Assembly (NCBI RefSeq): GCF_009709555.1
Contig: NZ_WJBG01000182.1
Location: forward strand, 101,413 to 165,412
Direction of reading: 5' to 3'
Origin: Streptomyces blattellae
GTDB lineage: Bacteria; Actinomycetota; Actinomycetes; Streptomycetales; Streptomycetaceae
Length of the DNA: 64,000 bases
Part shown: piece by piece, positions 1 through 8,016 of the stretch
Layout of the letters: each line of letters begins with the position of its first letter
Position numbering within the stretch: the first letter of the stretch is position 1
Position numbers and translations under genes: made by a program
The notes under the pieces: model-generated
The model's database searches: none
What the model was told of the DNA's origin: nothing
What the model saw: only the letters and a program-made list of their open reading frames with translations

Positions 1-810
1 GTCACCATCGACCACGGCCTGCAGTCCGGCTCCGAGGCACGCGCAGCAGAAGTCGCCCAGCGCCTCACCGAACTCGGCCTGGACCCGGTCGAGTCCGTCG
101 CCGTGCGCGTCGGCCGCGAAGGCGGACCCGAAGCCGCCGCCCGCGACGCCCGGTACGCCGCCCTCGACGCCACCGCCGTCCGCCACCGCGCCGGCGCCGT
201 CCTGCTCGGCCACACCCGCGACGACCAGGCCGAAACCGTCCTGCTCGGCCTCGCCCGCGGCTCCGGCATCCGCTCCCTGTCCGGAATGGCCGCGGTCTCG
301 GGGGCCGACGGCCGTTACCGGCGGCCCTTCCTCCACATCGACCGGCAGACCGCCCGCAAGGCCTGCATGGTCCAGTCCCTCCCCGTCTGGGACGACCCCC
401 ACAACGCCGACCCTGCCTACACCCGCTCCCGGCTGCGCCACGAGGGCCTGCCCGCCCTGGAGAAGGCGCTCGGCAAAGGCGTCGTCGAAGCCCTCGCCCG
501 CACCGCCCAGCTCTCCCGGGACGACGCCGACGCCCTCGACGCCTGGGCCAGCCAGGCCGAGGCCGCCGTCCGGGACGCCGCGGGCCGCCTGGAGTGCGCG
601 AAGCTCTACGCCCTGCCGCCCGCCGTACGCCGCCGGATCCTGCGCCGCGCCGCCATCGAGGCAGGCGCCCCGGCCGGTTCTCTCTTCGCCCGTCACATCG
701 AGGAAGTCGACCGGCTGATCACCGGCTGGCGTGGCCAGGGGGCCATCAACCTCCCCGGCAAAGTCGTCGCCCAGCGGCAGGGTGGCAGACTGGTGATTCG
801 GCAAGGCTGA
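1..810 (+). CDS. tilS: tRNA(Ile)-lysidine synthase, 3' part (gene starts before the window)
   Basis: TilS uses ATP and lysine to modify C34 of the AUA-decoding tRNA-Ile to lysidine. The frame is open from base 1 (reading VTIDHGLQSG) to TGA at 808-810, so the gene is cut by the window edge and the N-terminal P-loop (SGGxDS) lies outside. Visible family marks are GHTRDDQAETVLLGLARGSG, the substrate-binding segment around RSLSGM, and WDDPHNADPAYTRSRLRHE. A C-terminal helical region follows. It lies just upstream of hpt, as in many Gram-positive genomes (tilS-hpt-ftsH). The missing 5' end is a window limit, not a mutation. Confidence 0.93.
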   Translation, partial: VTIDHGLQSGSEARAAEVAQRLTELGLDPVESVAVRVGREGGPEAAARDARYAALDATAVRHRAGAVLLGHTRDDQAETVLLGLARGSGIRSLSGMAAVSGADGRYRRPFLHIDRQTARKACMVQSLPVWDDPHNADPAYTRSRLRHEGLPALEKALGKGVVEALARTAQLSRDDADALDAWASQAEAAVRDAAGRLECAKLYALPPAVRRRILRRAAIEAGAPAGSLFARHIEEVDRLITGWRGQGAINLPGKVVAQRQGGRLVIRQG

Positions 811-816
811 ATCCTT

Positions 817-834
817 ACCCCCCCGGAGGGGGGT
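817..834. terminator. G/C hairpin after tilS
   Basis: A perfect 7-bp stem (ACCCCCC / GGGGGGT) with a 4-nt loop begins 7 nt after the tilS stop. There is no U tract, which is usual for actinobacterial terminators. It may end tilS transcription or attenuate read-through into hpt. Confidence 0.5.
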
Positions 835-985
835 GGACGGCCGCGCGAGTGAGCCGCGGGGAGGCGCCGGTGGCGAGAGACCGAACGCGCTCAAGGCCCG
901 AAGGGCTGAGCACGATCGGGCTCTCGACATCGGCTGTAGCCTCCCGGAGGCGAACGAGCCATCGAATGGGCCACGACCGAAAGTG

Positions 986-1546
986 ATGCGGGTGGACGCG
1001 AAAGACATGGGTGCCGACCTCCAGCAGGTACTCATCACCAAGGAAGAGATCGACGCGAAGCTGACCGAGCTGGCCGCGAAGATCGACGCGGAGTACGCGG
1101 GCAAGGACCTGCTGATCGTCGGCGTCCTCAAGGGCGCGGTGATGGTCATGGCGGACCTGGCGCGCGCGCTGTCCACCCCGCTCACGATGGACTGGATGGC
1201 CGTGTCCTCGTACGGAGCGGGCACCCAGTCCTCCGGTGTCGTACGGATCCTCAAGGACCTCGACACCGACATCAAGGGAAGGCACGTCCTCATCGTCGAG
1301 GACATCATCGACTCCGGCCTGACCCTGTCCTGGCTGATCTCCAACCTCGGCTCCCGCGAGCCCGAGTCACTGAAGATCTGCACCCTGCTCCGCAAGCCCG
1401 AAGCCGCCAAGGTCGCCATCGACGTCGAGTGGGTCGGCTTCGACATCCCCAGCGAATTCGTCGTCGGCTACGGCCTCGACTACGCCGAGAAGTACCGCAA
1501 CCTCCCGTTCGTCGGTACGCTCGCCCCCCACGTCTACGGCGGCTGA
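986..1546 (+). CDS. hpt: Hypoxanthine phosphoribosyltransferase
   Basis: Purine salvage enzyme that converts hypoxanthine or guanine plus PRPP to IMP or GMP in the cytoplasm. The 186-aa product begins MRVDAKDMGADLQQ. The PRPP-binding signature HVLIVEDIIDSGLTLSWL is intact, as are the loop MDWMAVSSYG and the C-terminal VGFDIPSEFVVGYGLDYAEK. ATG 986 is chosen because the family homology starts there; a GTG at 983 is directly adjacent and in another frame. Open frame continues upstream to 833 but carries no homology. It sits between tilS and ftsH, a widely conserved trio. Confidence 0.95.
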   Translation: MRVDAKDMGADLQQVLITKEEIDAKLTELAAKIDAEYAGKDLLIVGVLKGAVMVMADLARALSTPLTMDWMAVSSYGAGTQSSGVVRILKDLDTDIKGRHVLIVEDIIDSGLTLSWLISNLGSREPESLKICTLLRKPEAAKVAIDVEWVGFDIPSEFVVGYGLDYAEKYRNLPFVGTLAPHVYGG

Positions 1547-1730
1547 GCCACTCGGCCCAAGACCTGTAAGACGATCGGGAACCCCAGCGGGTTCAGCGCC
1601 GTTGGACCATGCAGACGGGATTGCCCGCGGCCCTGTGCGGCTTCGGCCCCCAAAGCTGGGGTACCGTCAGAAGAACTGTCTTATCAAACTCACTATGGCA
1701 GGAGGGACGGGGCGACACCGCTCCGTATGG

Positions 1731-3767
1731 ATGGACGTGAAGCGATACTTCCGTGGGCCGGTCATGTGGATCGTGCTGGCCGTCCTTGCCGTGGTCGTGT
1801 TGATGCAGGTCGTCGGCTCGTCCGGCGGCTACAAGACGGTGGACACCGGCCAGGTCGTCCAGGCGATCAATGAGAACAAGGTCGAAGCGGCCAAGCTGAC
1901 CACCGGCGACGAGCAGACCATCAAGGTCACGCTCAAGGACGGTCAGAAGATCGAGGGCAGCTCGAAGATCCAGGCGAGCTACATCGGCGACCAGGGCGTG
2001 ACCATCGCCGGCACGCTGCAGCAGAAGTACCAGGACAAGCAGATTCCGGACGGTTACACCGTCTCGCCGACCAGGCAGAACGCGTTCGTCGGGATCCTGC
2101 TCTCCCTGCTCCCCTTCGTCCTCATCGTGGTCGTTTTCCTGTTCCTGATGAATCAGATGCAGGGCGGCGGCTCCCGAGTGATGAACTTCGGGAAGTCCAA
2201 GGCGAAGCTCATCACCAAGGACACCCCGAAGACGACGTTCTCGGACGTCGCGGGCTCGGACGAGGCCGTCGAGGAACTCCACGAGATCAAGGAATTCCTC
2301 CAGGAGCCGGCCAAGTTCCAGGCCGTCGGGGCGAAGATCCCCAAGGGTGTACTGCTCTACGGCCCGCCCGGCACCGGCAAGACGCTGCTCGCGCGAGCCG
2401 TCGCGGGCGAGGCGGGCGTGCCCTTCTACTCGATCTCGGGTTCCGACTTCGTCGAGATGTTCGTCGGTGTCGGCGCCTCCCGAGTCCGTGACCTGTTCGA
2501 GCAGGCCAAGGCGAACGCCCCGGCGATCGTCTTCGTCGACGAGATCGACGCGGTCGGCCGCCACCGCGGCGCCGGCCTCGGCGGCGGTCACGACGAGCGC
2601 GAGCAGACGCTGAACCAGCTGCTCGTCGAGATGGACGGCTTCGACGTCAAGGGCGGCGTGATCCTCATCGCCGCGACGAACCGGCCCGACATCCTCGACC
2701 CGGCCCTCCTGCGCCCCGGCCGCTTCGACCGCCAGATCGCGGTCGACCGCCCGGACATGCAGGGCCGTCTGGAGATCCTCAAGGTTCACCAGAAGGGCAA
2801 GCCGGTCGCACCGGACGTCGACCTGTCGGCGGTCGCCCGCCGTACGCCGGGCTTCACCGGCGCGGACCTGAGCAACGTCCTCAACGAGGCCGCGCTGCTC
2901 ACCGCCCGCTCGGACCGGAAGCTGATCGACAACCAGATGCTGGACGAGGCCATCGACCGCGTCGTGGCGGGCCCGCAGAAGCGGACCCGGATCATGTCGG
3001 ACAAGGAAAAGAAGATCACCGCGTACCACGAGGGCGGTCACGCCCTGGTCGCGGCGGCCTCCCCGAACTCCGACCCGGTCCACAAGATCACGATCCTGTC
3101 GAGAGGCCGCGCCCTCGGCTACACCATGGTCCTGCCGGACGAGGACAAGTACTCCACCACCCGCAACGAGATGCTGGACCAGCTGGCCTACATGCTGGGC
3201 GGCCGCGCCGCGGAGGAACTGGTCTTCCACGACCCGACGACGGGCGCTGCGAACGACATCGAGAAGGCCACCGCAACGGCCCGCGCGATGGTCACGCAGT
3301 ACGGCATGACCGAGCGTCTCGGCGCCATTAAGTTCGGCGGCGACAACTCCGAGCCGTTCCTCGGACGTGAGATGGCTCACCAGCGCGACTACTCGGAAGA
3401 GGTCGCCGCGCTGGTCGACGAAGAGGTCAAGAAGCTCATCGAGAACGCGCATAACGAGGCCTGGGAGATCCTGGTCGAGAACCGCGACGTCCTCGACAAC
3501 CTGGTGCTCCAGCTGCTGGAGAAGGAGACGCTGGGCAAGGAGGAGATCGCCGAGATCTTCGCTCCCATCGTCAGGCGTCCGCCGCGCCCGGCCTGGACCG
3601 GCTCGTCGCGTCGCACCCCGTCCACCCGTCCGCCGGTGCTCTCCCCCAAGGAGCTGGCACTGACGAACGGAGCCAACGGCGCGACTCCGGCGATCACCAC
3701 CGCCAAGGCCACCACCTCGGCGGAACCCGTCCCGGAACCGGCCCCCGAGGAGCGTCCGGAAGGCTGA
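1731..3767 (+). CDS. ftsH: ATP-dependent zinc metalloprotease FtsH
   Basis: Membrane-anchored AAA+ protease that degrades unstable or misassembled membrane and cytosolic proteins. The 678-aa product starts MDVKRYFRGP. It has a transmembrane helix near residues 10-26, an extracytoplasmic FtsH-ext domain, and a second membrane helix near 120-140. Then come the AAA module with Walker A GPPGTGKT (211-218), Walker B IVFVDEID and the second region of homology ATNRPDILDPALLRPGRFD. The zinc motif HEGGH (433-437) and third ligand region TGAANDIEKAT are present. The C-terminal tail is rich in Pro/Thr/Ala. An in-frame ATG at 1695 would add 12 residues, but the family start and a GGAGG-rich leader favour 1731. 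Confidence 0.96.
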   Translation: MDVKRYFRGPVMWIVLAVLAVVVLMQVVGSSGGYKTVDTGQVVQAINENKVEAAKLTTGDEQTIKVTLKDGQKIEGSSKIQASYIGDQGVTIAGTLQQKYQDKQIPDGYTVSPTRQNAFVGILLSLLPFVLIVVVFLFLMNQMQGGGSRVMNFGKSKAKLITKDTPKTTFSDVAGSDEAVEELHEIKEFLQEPAKFQAVGAKIPKGVLLYGPPGTGKTLLARAVAGEAGVPFYSISGSDFVEMFVGVGASRVRDLFEQAKANAPAIVFVDEIDAVGRHRGAGLGGGHDEREQTLNQLLVEMDGFDVKGGVILIAATNRPDILDPALLRPGRFDRQIAVDRPDMQGRLEILKVHQKGKPVAPDVDLSAVARRTPGFTGADLSNVLNEAALLTARSDRKLIDNQMLDEAIDRVVAGPQKRTRIMSDKEKKITAYHEGGHALVAAASPNSDPVHKITILSRGRALGYTMVLPDEDKYSTTRNEMLDQLAYMLGGRAAEELVFHDPTTGAANDIEKATATARAMVTQYGMTERLGAIKFGGDNSEPFLGREMAHQRDYSEEVAALVDEEVKKLIENAHNEAWEILVENRDVLDNLVLQLLEKETLGKEEIAEIFAPIVRRPPRPAWTGSSRRTPSTRPPVLSPKELALTNGANGATPAITTAKATTSAEPVPEPAPEERPEG

Positions 3768-3807
3768 CGCTCCCGGACCCGGTGGTCCCACCAGGCCCGG
3801 AATGATT

Positions 3808-3843
3808 GCCGCGCCCCCCTGGTTTTAGCCTGGGGGGCGCGGC
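3808..3843. terminator. Strong hairpin between ftsH and folE
   Basis: A perfect 12-bp stem (GCCGCGCCCCCC at 3808-3819 with GGGGGGCGCGGC at 3832-3843) encloses a 12-nt loop, 40 nt after the ftsH stop. It is the best intrinsic terminator candidate in the first 10 kb and separates ftsH from folE. Confidence 0.8.
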
Positions 3844-3886
3844 ATCTTCGTATGCCTATGCACGACATCAAGGAACGAGGCACGAC

Positions 3887-4492
3887 ATGACCGACCCCGT
3901 GACGCTGGACAGCGAGGGCTCCATCGGCGAGTTCGACGAGAAGCGTGCCGAGAACGCCGTGCGCGAACTGTTGATCGCGGTCGGCGAGGACCCGGACCGC
4001 GAGGGGCTCAGGGAGACGCCGGGGCGGGTGGCTCGGGCGTACAAGGAGATCTTCGCGGGGCTCTGGCAGCAGCCCGAGGATGTGCTGACGACGACGTTCG
4101 ACCTCGGTCATGACGAGATGGTGCTCGTCAAGGACATCGAGGTGTACTCGACTTGTGAGCATCATCTGGTGCCGTTCCGGGGCGTGGCGCACGTCGGGTA
4201 CATCCCGTCCACCACCGGCAAGATCACCGGCCTGTCGAAGCTGGCCCGTCTCGTGGACGTCTACGCCCGCCGTCCGCAGGTGCAGGAACGACTCACCACG
4301 CAGATCGCGGACTCTCTGATGGACATCCTGGAGCCGCGTGGCGTGATCGTCGTGGTGGAGTGCGAGCACATGTGCATGTCGATGCGGGGCATCCGCAAGC
4401 CCGGGGCGAAGACCATAACGTCGGCGGTGCGCGGGCAGCTGCGGGACGCGGCGACGCGCAACGAGGCCATGAGCCTGATCATGGCCCGCTGA
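3887..4492 (+). CDS. folE: GTP cyclohydrolase I (folate pathway, first step)
   Basis: Converts GTP to 7,8-dihydroneopterin triphosphate. The product is 201 aa and starts MTDPVTLDSE. Zinc ligands are visible in YSTCEHHLVPFRG and in VVECEHMCMSMRGI. The helix LTTQIADSL and the GKITGLSKLARLVDVYARRPQ core are intact. ATG 3887 is preceded by an AAGGAACGAGG ribosome-binding sequence; the open frame upstream overlaps the ftsH terminator and was rejected. It converges on the reverse-strand folK-folB-folP operon, so all core pterin genes lie together but in two transcription units. Confidence 0.95.
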   Translation: MTDPVTLDSEGSIGEFDEKRAENAVRELLIAVGEDPDREGLRETPGRVARAYKEIFAGLWQQPEDVLTTTFDLGHDEMVLVKDIEVYSTCEHHLVPFRGVAHVGYIPSTTGKITGLSKLARLVDVYARRPQVQERLTTQIADSLMDILEPRGVIVVVECEHMCMSMRGIRKPGAKTITSAVRGQLRDAATRNEAMSLIMAR

Positions 4493-4504
4493 CGCGCCGG
4501 GAGG

Positions 4505-4993
4505 TCAAGCGGCGGACGCCGCACCCGGGCTGTTGTTGTTGTCGTCCTCCGGGAGCTTGCAGACGCGCTCCAGGAAGATGGCTGCCGCTATGACGGCGAT
4601 GCCGGCCACCACGGAGAAGCCGGCGTAGATGGCCTGGTCGCGGCGGGCGGGGATGTCGAGGGATTCGAGGAGGAAGACGCCCGTGCCGCCGTACATGCCG
4701 GCGACGAGGGCGGCCACCAGGGCGCTGGACTGGCCGAAGACGACCGCGCGGGCCGCCATGAGGGGATCGACGCCCTTGGCGTCGGGGCGGCGCTCGCGCT
4801 GGGCCTTGAGACGGGAGCGCAACGACAGCGCCGTGGCGAGGAGGACCGCGGCGATCGCGGCCAGCACGATGGGCGCGGCCAGCGGGACGCTGGGAAGGGT
4901 CCCGAGCGAGTTCCAGAGGCGGGCGCCCGCCCAGGACAGGACGCCGGCGACGACGAAAACGCCGGCCAGCACCCTGATGCGCAGCTCTCTCAC
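4505..4993 (-). CDS. DUF3180 membrane protein
   Basis: A 162-aa integral membrane protein of unknown function. Four hydrophobic segments are visible: LAGVFVVAGVLSW, APIVLAAIAAVLLATALSL, SALVAALVAGMYGGTGVFLL and VVAGIAVIAAAIFLERV. A short basic cytoplasmic loop (RSRLKAQRERRPDAKG) follows the second. It is the last gene of the reverse-strand folate cluster, 88 bp after folK, a position DUF3180 genes often hold in actinobacteria. The cytoplasmic tail ends with an Asp/Asn run. No enzymatic motif is seen. Confidence 0.8.
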   Translation of the reverse strand: MRELRIRVLAGVFVVAGVLSWAGARLWNSLGTLPSVPLAAPIVLAAIAAVLLATALSLRSRLKAQRERRPDAKGVDPLMAARAVVFGQSSALVAALVAGMYGGTGVFLLESLDIPARRDQAIYAGFSVVAGIAVIAAAIFLERVCKLPEDDNNNSPGAASAA

Positions 4994-5081
4994 GGTGTCC
5001 CTTCAGCTCCCCGGATCGGTGCCGGTCCTGGGTCGAGGTGACCCGGCCGGTCCGACCTTGCGATCGTGTCGACCTTAACGA

Positions 5082-5693
5082 CTATTCAGGCAGCCGGAGT
5101 TCCAGGTCCTTGCGGGCGGCGACGCCGTCGCGGGTGACGGTGTCGAGGAGGTCGGCGACCGCGCCGCGACCGGGAACCTGGGCGCCCGGCTCCAGGTCGT
5201 GCCAGGGGGCCAGGACGAAGGCGCGTTCATGGGCGCGAGGGTGGGGGAGGGTGAGCTGGGGGTCGTCGGAGACGACCTCGGCGTACGCGACGATGTCGAC
5301 GTCGAGGGTGCGTGCGCCCCAGTGCTCGTCCCGGACGCGGTGGAAGGCCTCTTCGACCGCGTGCGCCCGCTCCAGGAGGGAGGACGGGGGGAGGGTGGTC
5401 TTAAGGACCACGACCGCGTTGAAGTACGAGGGCTGGCTGCCGGGCTCCACGCCCCACGGCTCCGTCTCGTACACCGGAGAGACCGCCTTGATGCGCACGC
5501 CGGGGGTGTCCTCCAGGGCGTCGATGGCGCCCTGGAGGGTCTCCAGGCGGTTGCCGAGGTTGGAGCCGAGGGAGATCACGGCCCGTTTCGGATTCTGCAG
5601 GGTGGTGTCGGCTGCGTCGACCTTCTCGACGACGGAGGCGGGTACCGGCTGTACGGTCGGGTCGCTGTGCCCCTCGGTGAACGATGCGGTCAT
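5082..5693 (-). CDS. folK: HPPK: 6-hydroxymethyldihydropterin pyrophosphokinase
   Basis: Transfers pyrophosphate from ATP to 6-hydroxymethyl-7,8-dihydropterin, giving the DHPS substrate. The 203-aa protein has the N-terminal family strand AVISLGSNLGNRLETLQGA, the central VSPVYETEPWG and the signature RDEHWGARTLDVDIVAY with the conserved Asp pair for Mg-ATP. A 35-residue N-terminal extension precedes the core. Its ATG overlaps the folB stop by 4 nt (ATGA), so the two are translationally coupled. Confidence 0.94.
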   Translation of the reverse strand: MTASFTEGHSDPTVQPVPASVVEKVDAADTTLQNPKRAVISLGSNLGNRLETLQGAIDALEDTPGVRIKAVSPVYETEPWGVEPGSQPSYFNAVVVLKTTLPPSSLLERAHAVEEAFHRVRDEHWGARTLDVDIVAYAEVVSDDPQLTLPHPRAHERAFVLAPWHDLEPGAQVPGRGAVADLLDTVTRDGVAARKDLELRLPE

Positions 5694-6049
5694 ACTCGGC
5701 TCCGGGTGATGGTGACGGTCACGTCGTCGAAGGGGACGGTGATCGGCGCGTCCGGTTTGTGGACGCGGACCTCGACCTCCTGGACCTCCTCGTGCTTCAG
5801 ACAGACCTGGGCGATGCGCTCGGCGAGCGTCTCGATGAGGTTGACGGGCTCGCCCGCGACGACGGCCACGACCTCCTCCGCCACGATGCCGTAGTGCACG
5901 GTCTTCGCCAGGTCATCGGCGGCAGCGGCCGGTCGGGTGTCCAGGCCCAGGACGAGGTCCACGATGAACGTCTGGCCCTCTTCGCGCTCCTCGGGGAACA
6001 CACCGTGGTGCCCGCGGGCCTTGAGGCCGCGCAGCGCGACACGATCCAC
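5690..6049 (-). CDS. folB: Dihydroneopterin aldolase
   Basis: Cleaves 7,8-dihydroneopterin to 6-hydroxymethyldihydropterin and glycolaldehyde. The 119-aa product reads from a GTG as (M)DRVALRGLKARGHHGVFPEE. The FolB/FolX core includes GQTFIVDLVL, VHYGIVAEEV and NLIETLAERIA. GTG 6049 is chosen because GGAG lies about 8 nt upstream and family homology begins there; the longer open frame to 6154 has no homology. It is co-directional with folP and the NTF2-like gene but separated from the latter by a 272-bp gap. Confidence 0.92.
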   Translation of the reverse strand: MDRVALRGLKARGHHGVFPEEREEGQTFIVDLVLGLDTRPAAAADDLAKTVHYGIVAEEVVAVVAGEPVNLIETLAERIAQVCLKHEEVQEVEVRVHKPDAPITVPFDDVTVTITRSRV

Positions 6050-6321
6050 GCGAATCACTCCTGCAATCGTCGGTGACGGCCGATGCGAACCGGGTACGGG
6101 CGGCGCACCGGCCTCAAACGAATCTACCTGCGGGCACTGACAGGGCCGGGCCACGGGGGTCCGTGCCAGAGTCGGGCCTTGCAGCCTTCATCGTGTGTTT
6201 CCCCGGGGGAACCCGGCGGCTCACGGGTTGGTAGCCGCCCCTACCCGGAGGCCCGTGATTCCAACCACTTCTTGGTTCTGCTTGGTCCGTTCTGCTTGGT
6301 CCTCAAGGTGCGCCTACCCAC

Positions 6322-6825
6322 TCAGGCGGGTGTGTCGTCGCCTTCTTCCTCGTCGGTTTCGGCCAGCACCGGGGAGGCGTGGTGCGACCAGATCTTCCAG
6401 CCCTCGGGTGTGCGGCGGAACACGTTCGTGGCGACGACGAGCTGTCCGACCAGCGGGCCGAGTTCTTCGCCCCCCTCGGGGGCGGGGCCGCCGCTGAGGA
6501 TGTTCTCGGTGCAGGTCACCAGGGCGGTGTCACCGGTGACGGAGACATGGACATCGGTGAGGAAGAACTGGATGTAGTCGGTGTTCGCCATGATCAGCGC
6601 GTACGACCGCAGGACCTCGCCGCGGCCGGTCAGTACCGGCCAGCCGGGGTGCACGCAGGAGATCACGCCGGAGTCCGCCGGGTCGTGGTACGTCTCGTCG
6701 ACGCCCAGGTCGGACGGGGCGAGCCAGAGCGAGGACAGCTCTTCGAAGTCGCCGCGTTCCATCGCTTCGTAGAAGGCGGTGTTGGCGAGCTCGACCTGCT
6801 CTACGTCGGTGTGGGGGGCGCTCAC
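6322..6825 (-). CDS. NTF2/SnoaL-like protein in the folate operon
   Basis: A 167-aa protein of the nuclear transport factor 2-like (SnoaL-type) fold. Visible marks are NTAFYEAMERGDFEELSSLW, the HPGWPVLTGRGEVLRSYA segment and the C-terminal VVATNVFRRTPEGWKIWSHH. The fold is a cone-shaped barrel that serves as enzyme or binding protein; no catalytic assignment is possible. The GTG start at 6825 overlaps the folP stop (GTGA), which supports co-transcription and coupling with folP. The tail is acidic (ETDEEEGDD). A role in pterin handling is inferred from position only. Confidence 0.8.
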   Translation of the reverse strand: MSAPHTDVEQVELANTAFYEAMERGDFEELSSLWLAPSDLGVDETYHDPADSGVISCVHPGWPVLTGRGEVLRSYALIMANTDYIQFFLTDVHVSVTGDTALVTCTENILSGGPAPEGGEELGPLVGQLVVATNVFRRTPEGWKIWSHHASPVLAETDEEEGDDTPA

Positions 6826-7724
6826 CGGGCTCCTTCGGTGCCGCGCGCTCCTTCTGCGCCGGGGGTGCGCGCTCCCTCCACGGCGCGCGCGACCCGGACG
6901 GCGTCCGCCGTCGCGTGCACCTCGTGCACGCGGACCGCCCATGCGCCGGCGTGCGCCGCGAGGGCGGACACGGCGGCCGTGGCGGCGTCGCGCTCGCGTG
7001 CGGGCGGGGGTGCGCCCTGCGGTCCGGCCAGGACCCGGCCGAGGAAGCGCTTGCGGGATGCGGCGACGAGCAGGGGGTGGCCGAGGGCGTGCAGGCGGTC
7101 GAGGTGGGCGAGGAGGGTCAGATCGTGCTCGGCTTCCTTGGAGAAGCCGAGACCGGGGTCGACGACGATGCGGTCGGGGGCGATGCCGCCCGCCAGGACG
7201 GCGTCCACGCGCGCGCGGAGTTCGTCGAGGACTTCGGTGACGACGTCGGCGTAGAGGCCCTTGACGGTGCTGCCCTCCAGGAAGCCGCGCCAGTGCATGA
7301 CGACGAAGGGGGCGCCCGCTTCCGCGACGACGGGGATCATCGCGGGGTCCGCCAGGCCGCCACTGACGTCGTTGACAAGGGCGGCGCCGGCCGCGAGGGA
7401 CTGCTGGGCGACCGAGGCGCGCATGGTGTCGACGGAGACCGTGACGCCGTCGGAGGCGAGTTCGCGTACGACGGGGATGACGCGCCGGAGTTCCTCGGCC
7501 TCGTCGACGCGGGTGGCGCCGGGGCGGGTGGACTCGCCGCCGACGTCTATGAGGTCCGCTCCCTCGGTGACCAGGGCGAGGCCGTGCTTCACGGCGGCCG
7601 ACGTGTCGAACCAGCGGCCGCCGTCGGAGAAGGAATCGGGGGTGACGTTCACGACTCCCATGACCGCGCAGCGGTCCCATTCCGGAAGGCCCGCGACATG
7701 CCCGCGTCCGCTCTGCTTGCTCAT
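6822..7724 (-). CDS. folP: Dihydropteroate synthase
   Basis: Condenses 6-hydroxymethyldihydropterin pyrophosphate with p-aminobenzoate; it is the sulfonamide target. The 300-aa protein has the DHPS signatures MGVVNVTPDSFSDGGRW and GADLIDVGGESTRPGA, then VSVDTMRASVA, NDVSGG, VVDPGLGFSKEAEHDL and the SRKRFLG phosphate loop. ATG 7724 (MSKQSGRG) is chosen over open frame extending to 7910, which lies in the divergent promoter region. The last 30 residues are Gly/Ala/Arg-rich. First gene of the reverse-strand folate operon. Confidence 0.95.
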   Translation of the reverse strand: MSKQSGRGHVAGLPEWDRCAVMGVVNVTPDSFSDGGRWFDTSAAVKHGLALVTEGADLIDVGGESTRPGATRVDEAEELRRVIPVVRELASDGVTVSVDTMRASVAQQSLAAGAALVNDVSGGLADPAMIPVVAEAGAPFVVMHWRGFLEGSTVKGLYADVVTEVLDELRARVDAVLAGGIAPDRIVVDPGLGFSKEAEHDLTLLAHLDRLHALGHPLLVAASRKRFLGRVLAGPQGAPPPARERDAATAAVSALAAHAGAWAVRVHEVHATADAVRVARAVEGARTPGAEGARGTEGAR

Positions 7725-8016
7725 ATGTTCAGCGTAGGCCCCGGTGGGCCTCCGAGGTCCGGCGGTCCGAGCGAAGCCCCCGGGCTCGGCGGGCGGGGTT
7801 TCCGACCGGTCCTGTCCGAGGCACAGGATCCGGTGCCGGTTCGGGCATCCGGCGACATTGCGCCCTCTAGGACGGTGTCTCGGAGGGGGAGGTTCACTCG
7901 GGAGGTTCATCGGCGACTCGACGGGCGGCTACCGCGGGCACAACATGACAACGGGATGGCTGTGTTTTTACGGGCCGGGCCACCAAGATTCGCCTACGCG
8001 CGGTAAGTTTCTGGCC

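Noticed and set aside
1593..3791. Long reverse-strand frame opposite ftsH (and similar frames opposite clpC, nadB and other genes)
   Set aside because: Low-complexity Arg/Gly/Leu-rich readings without motifs; shadows of real genes in a G+C-rich genome.
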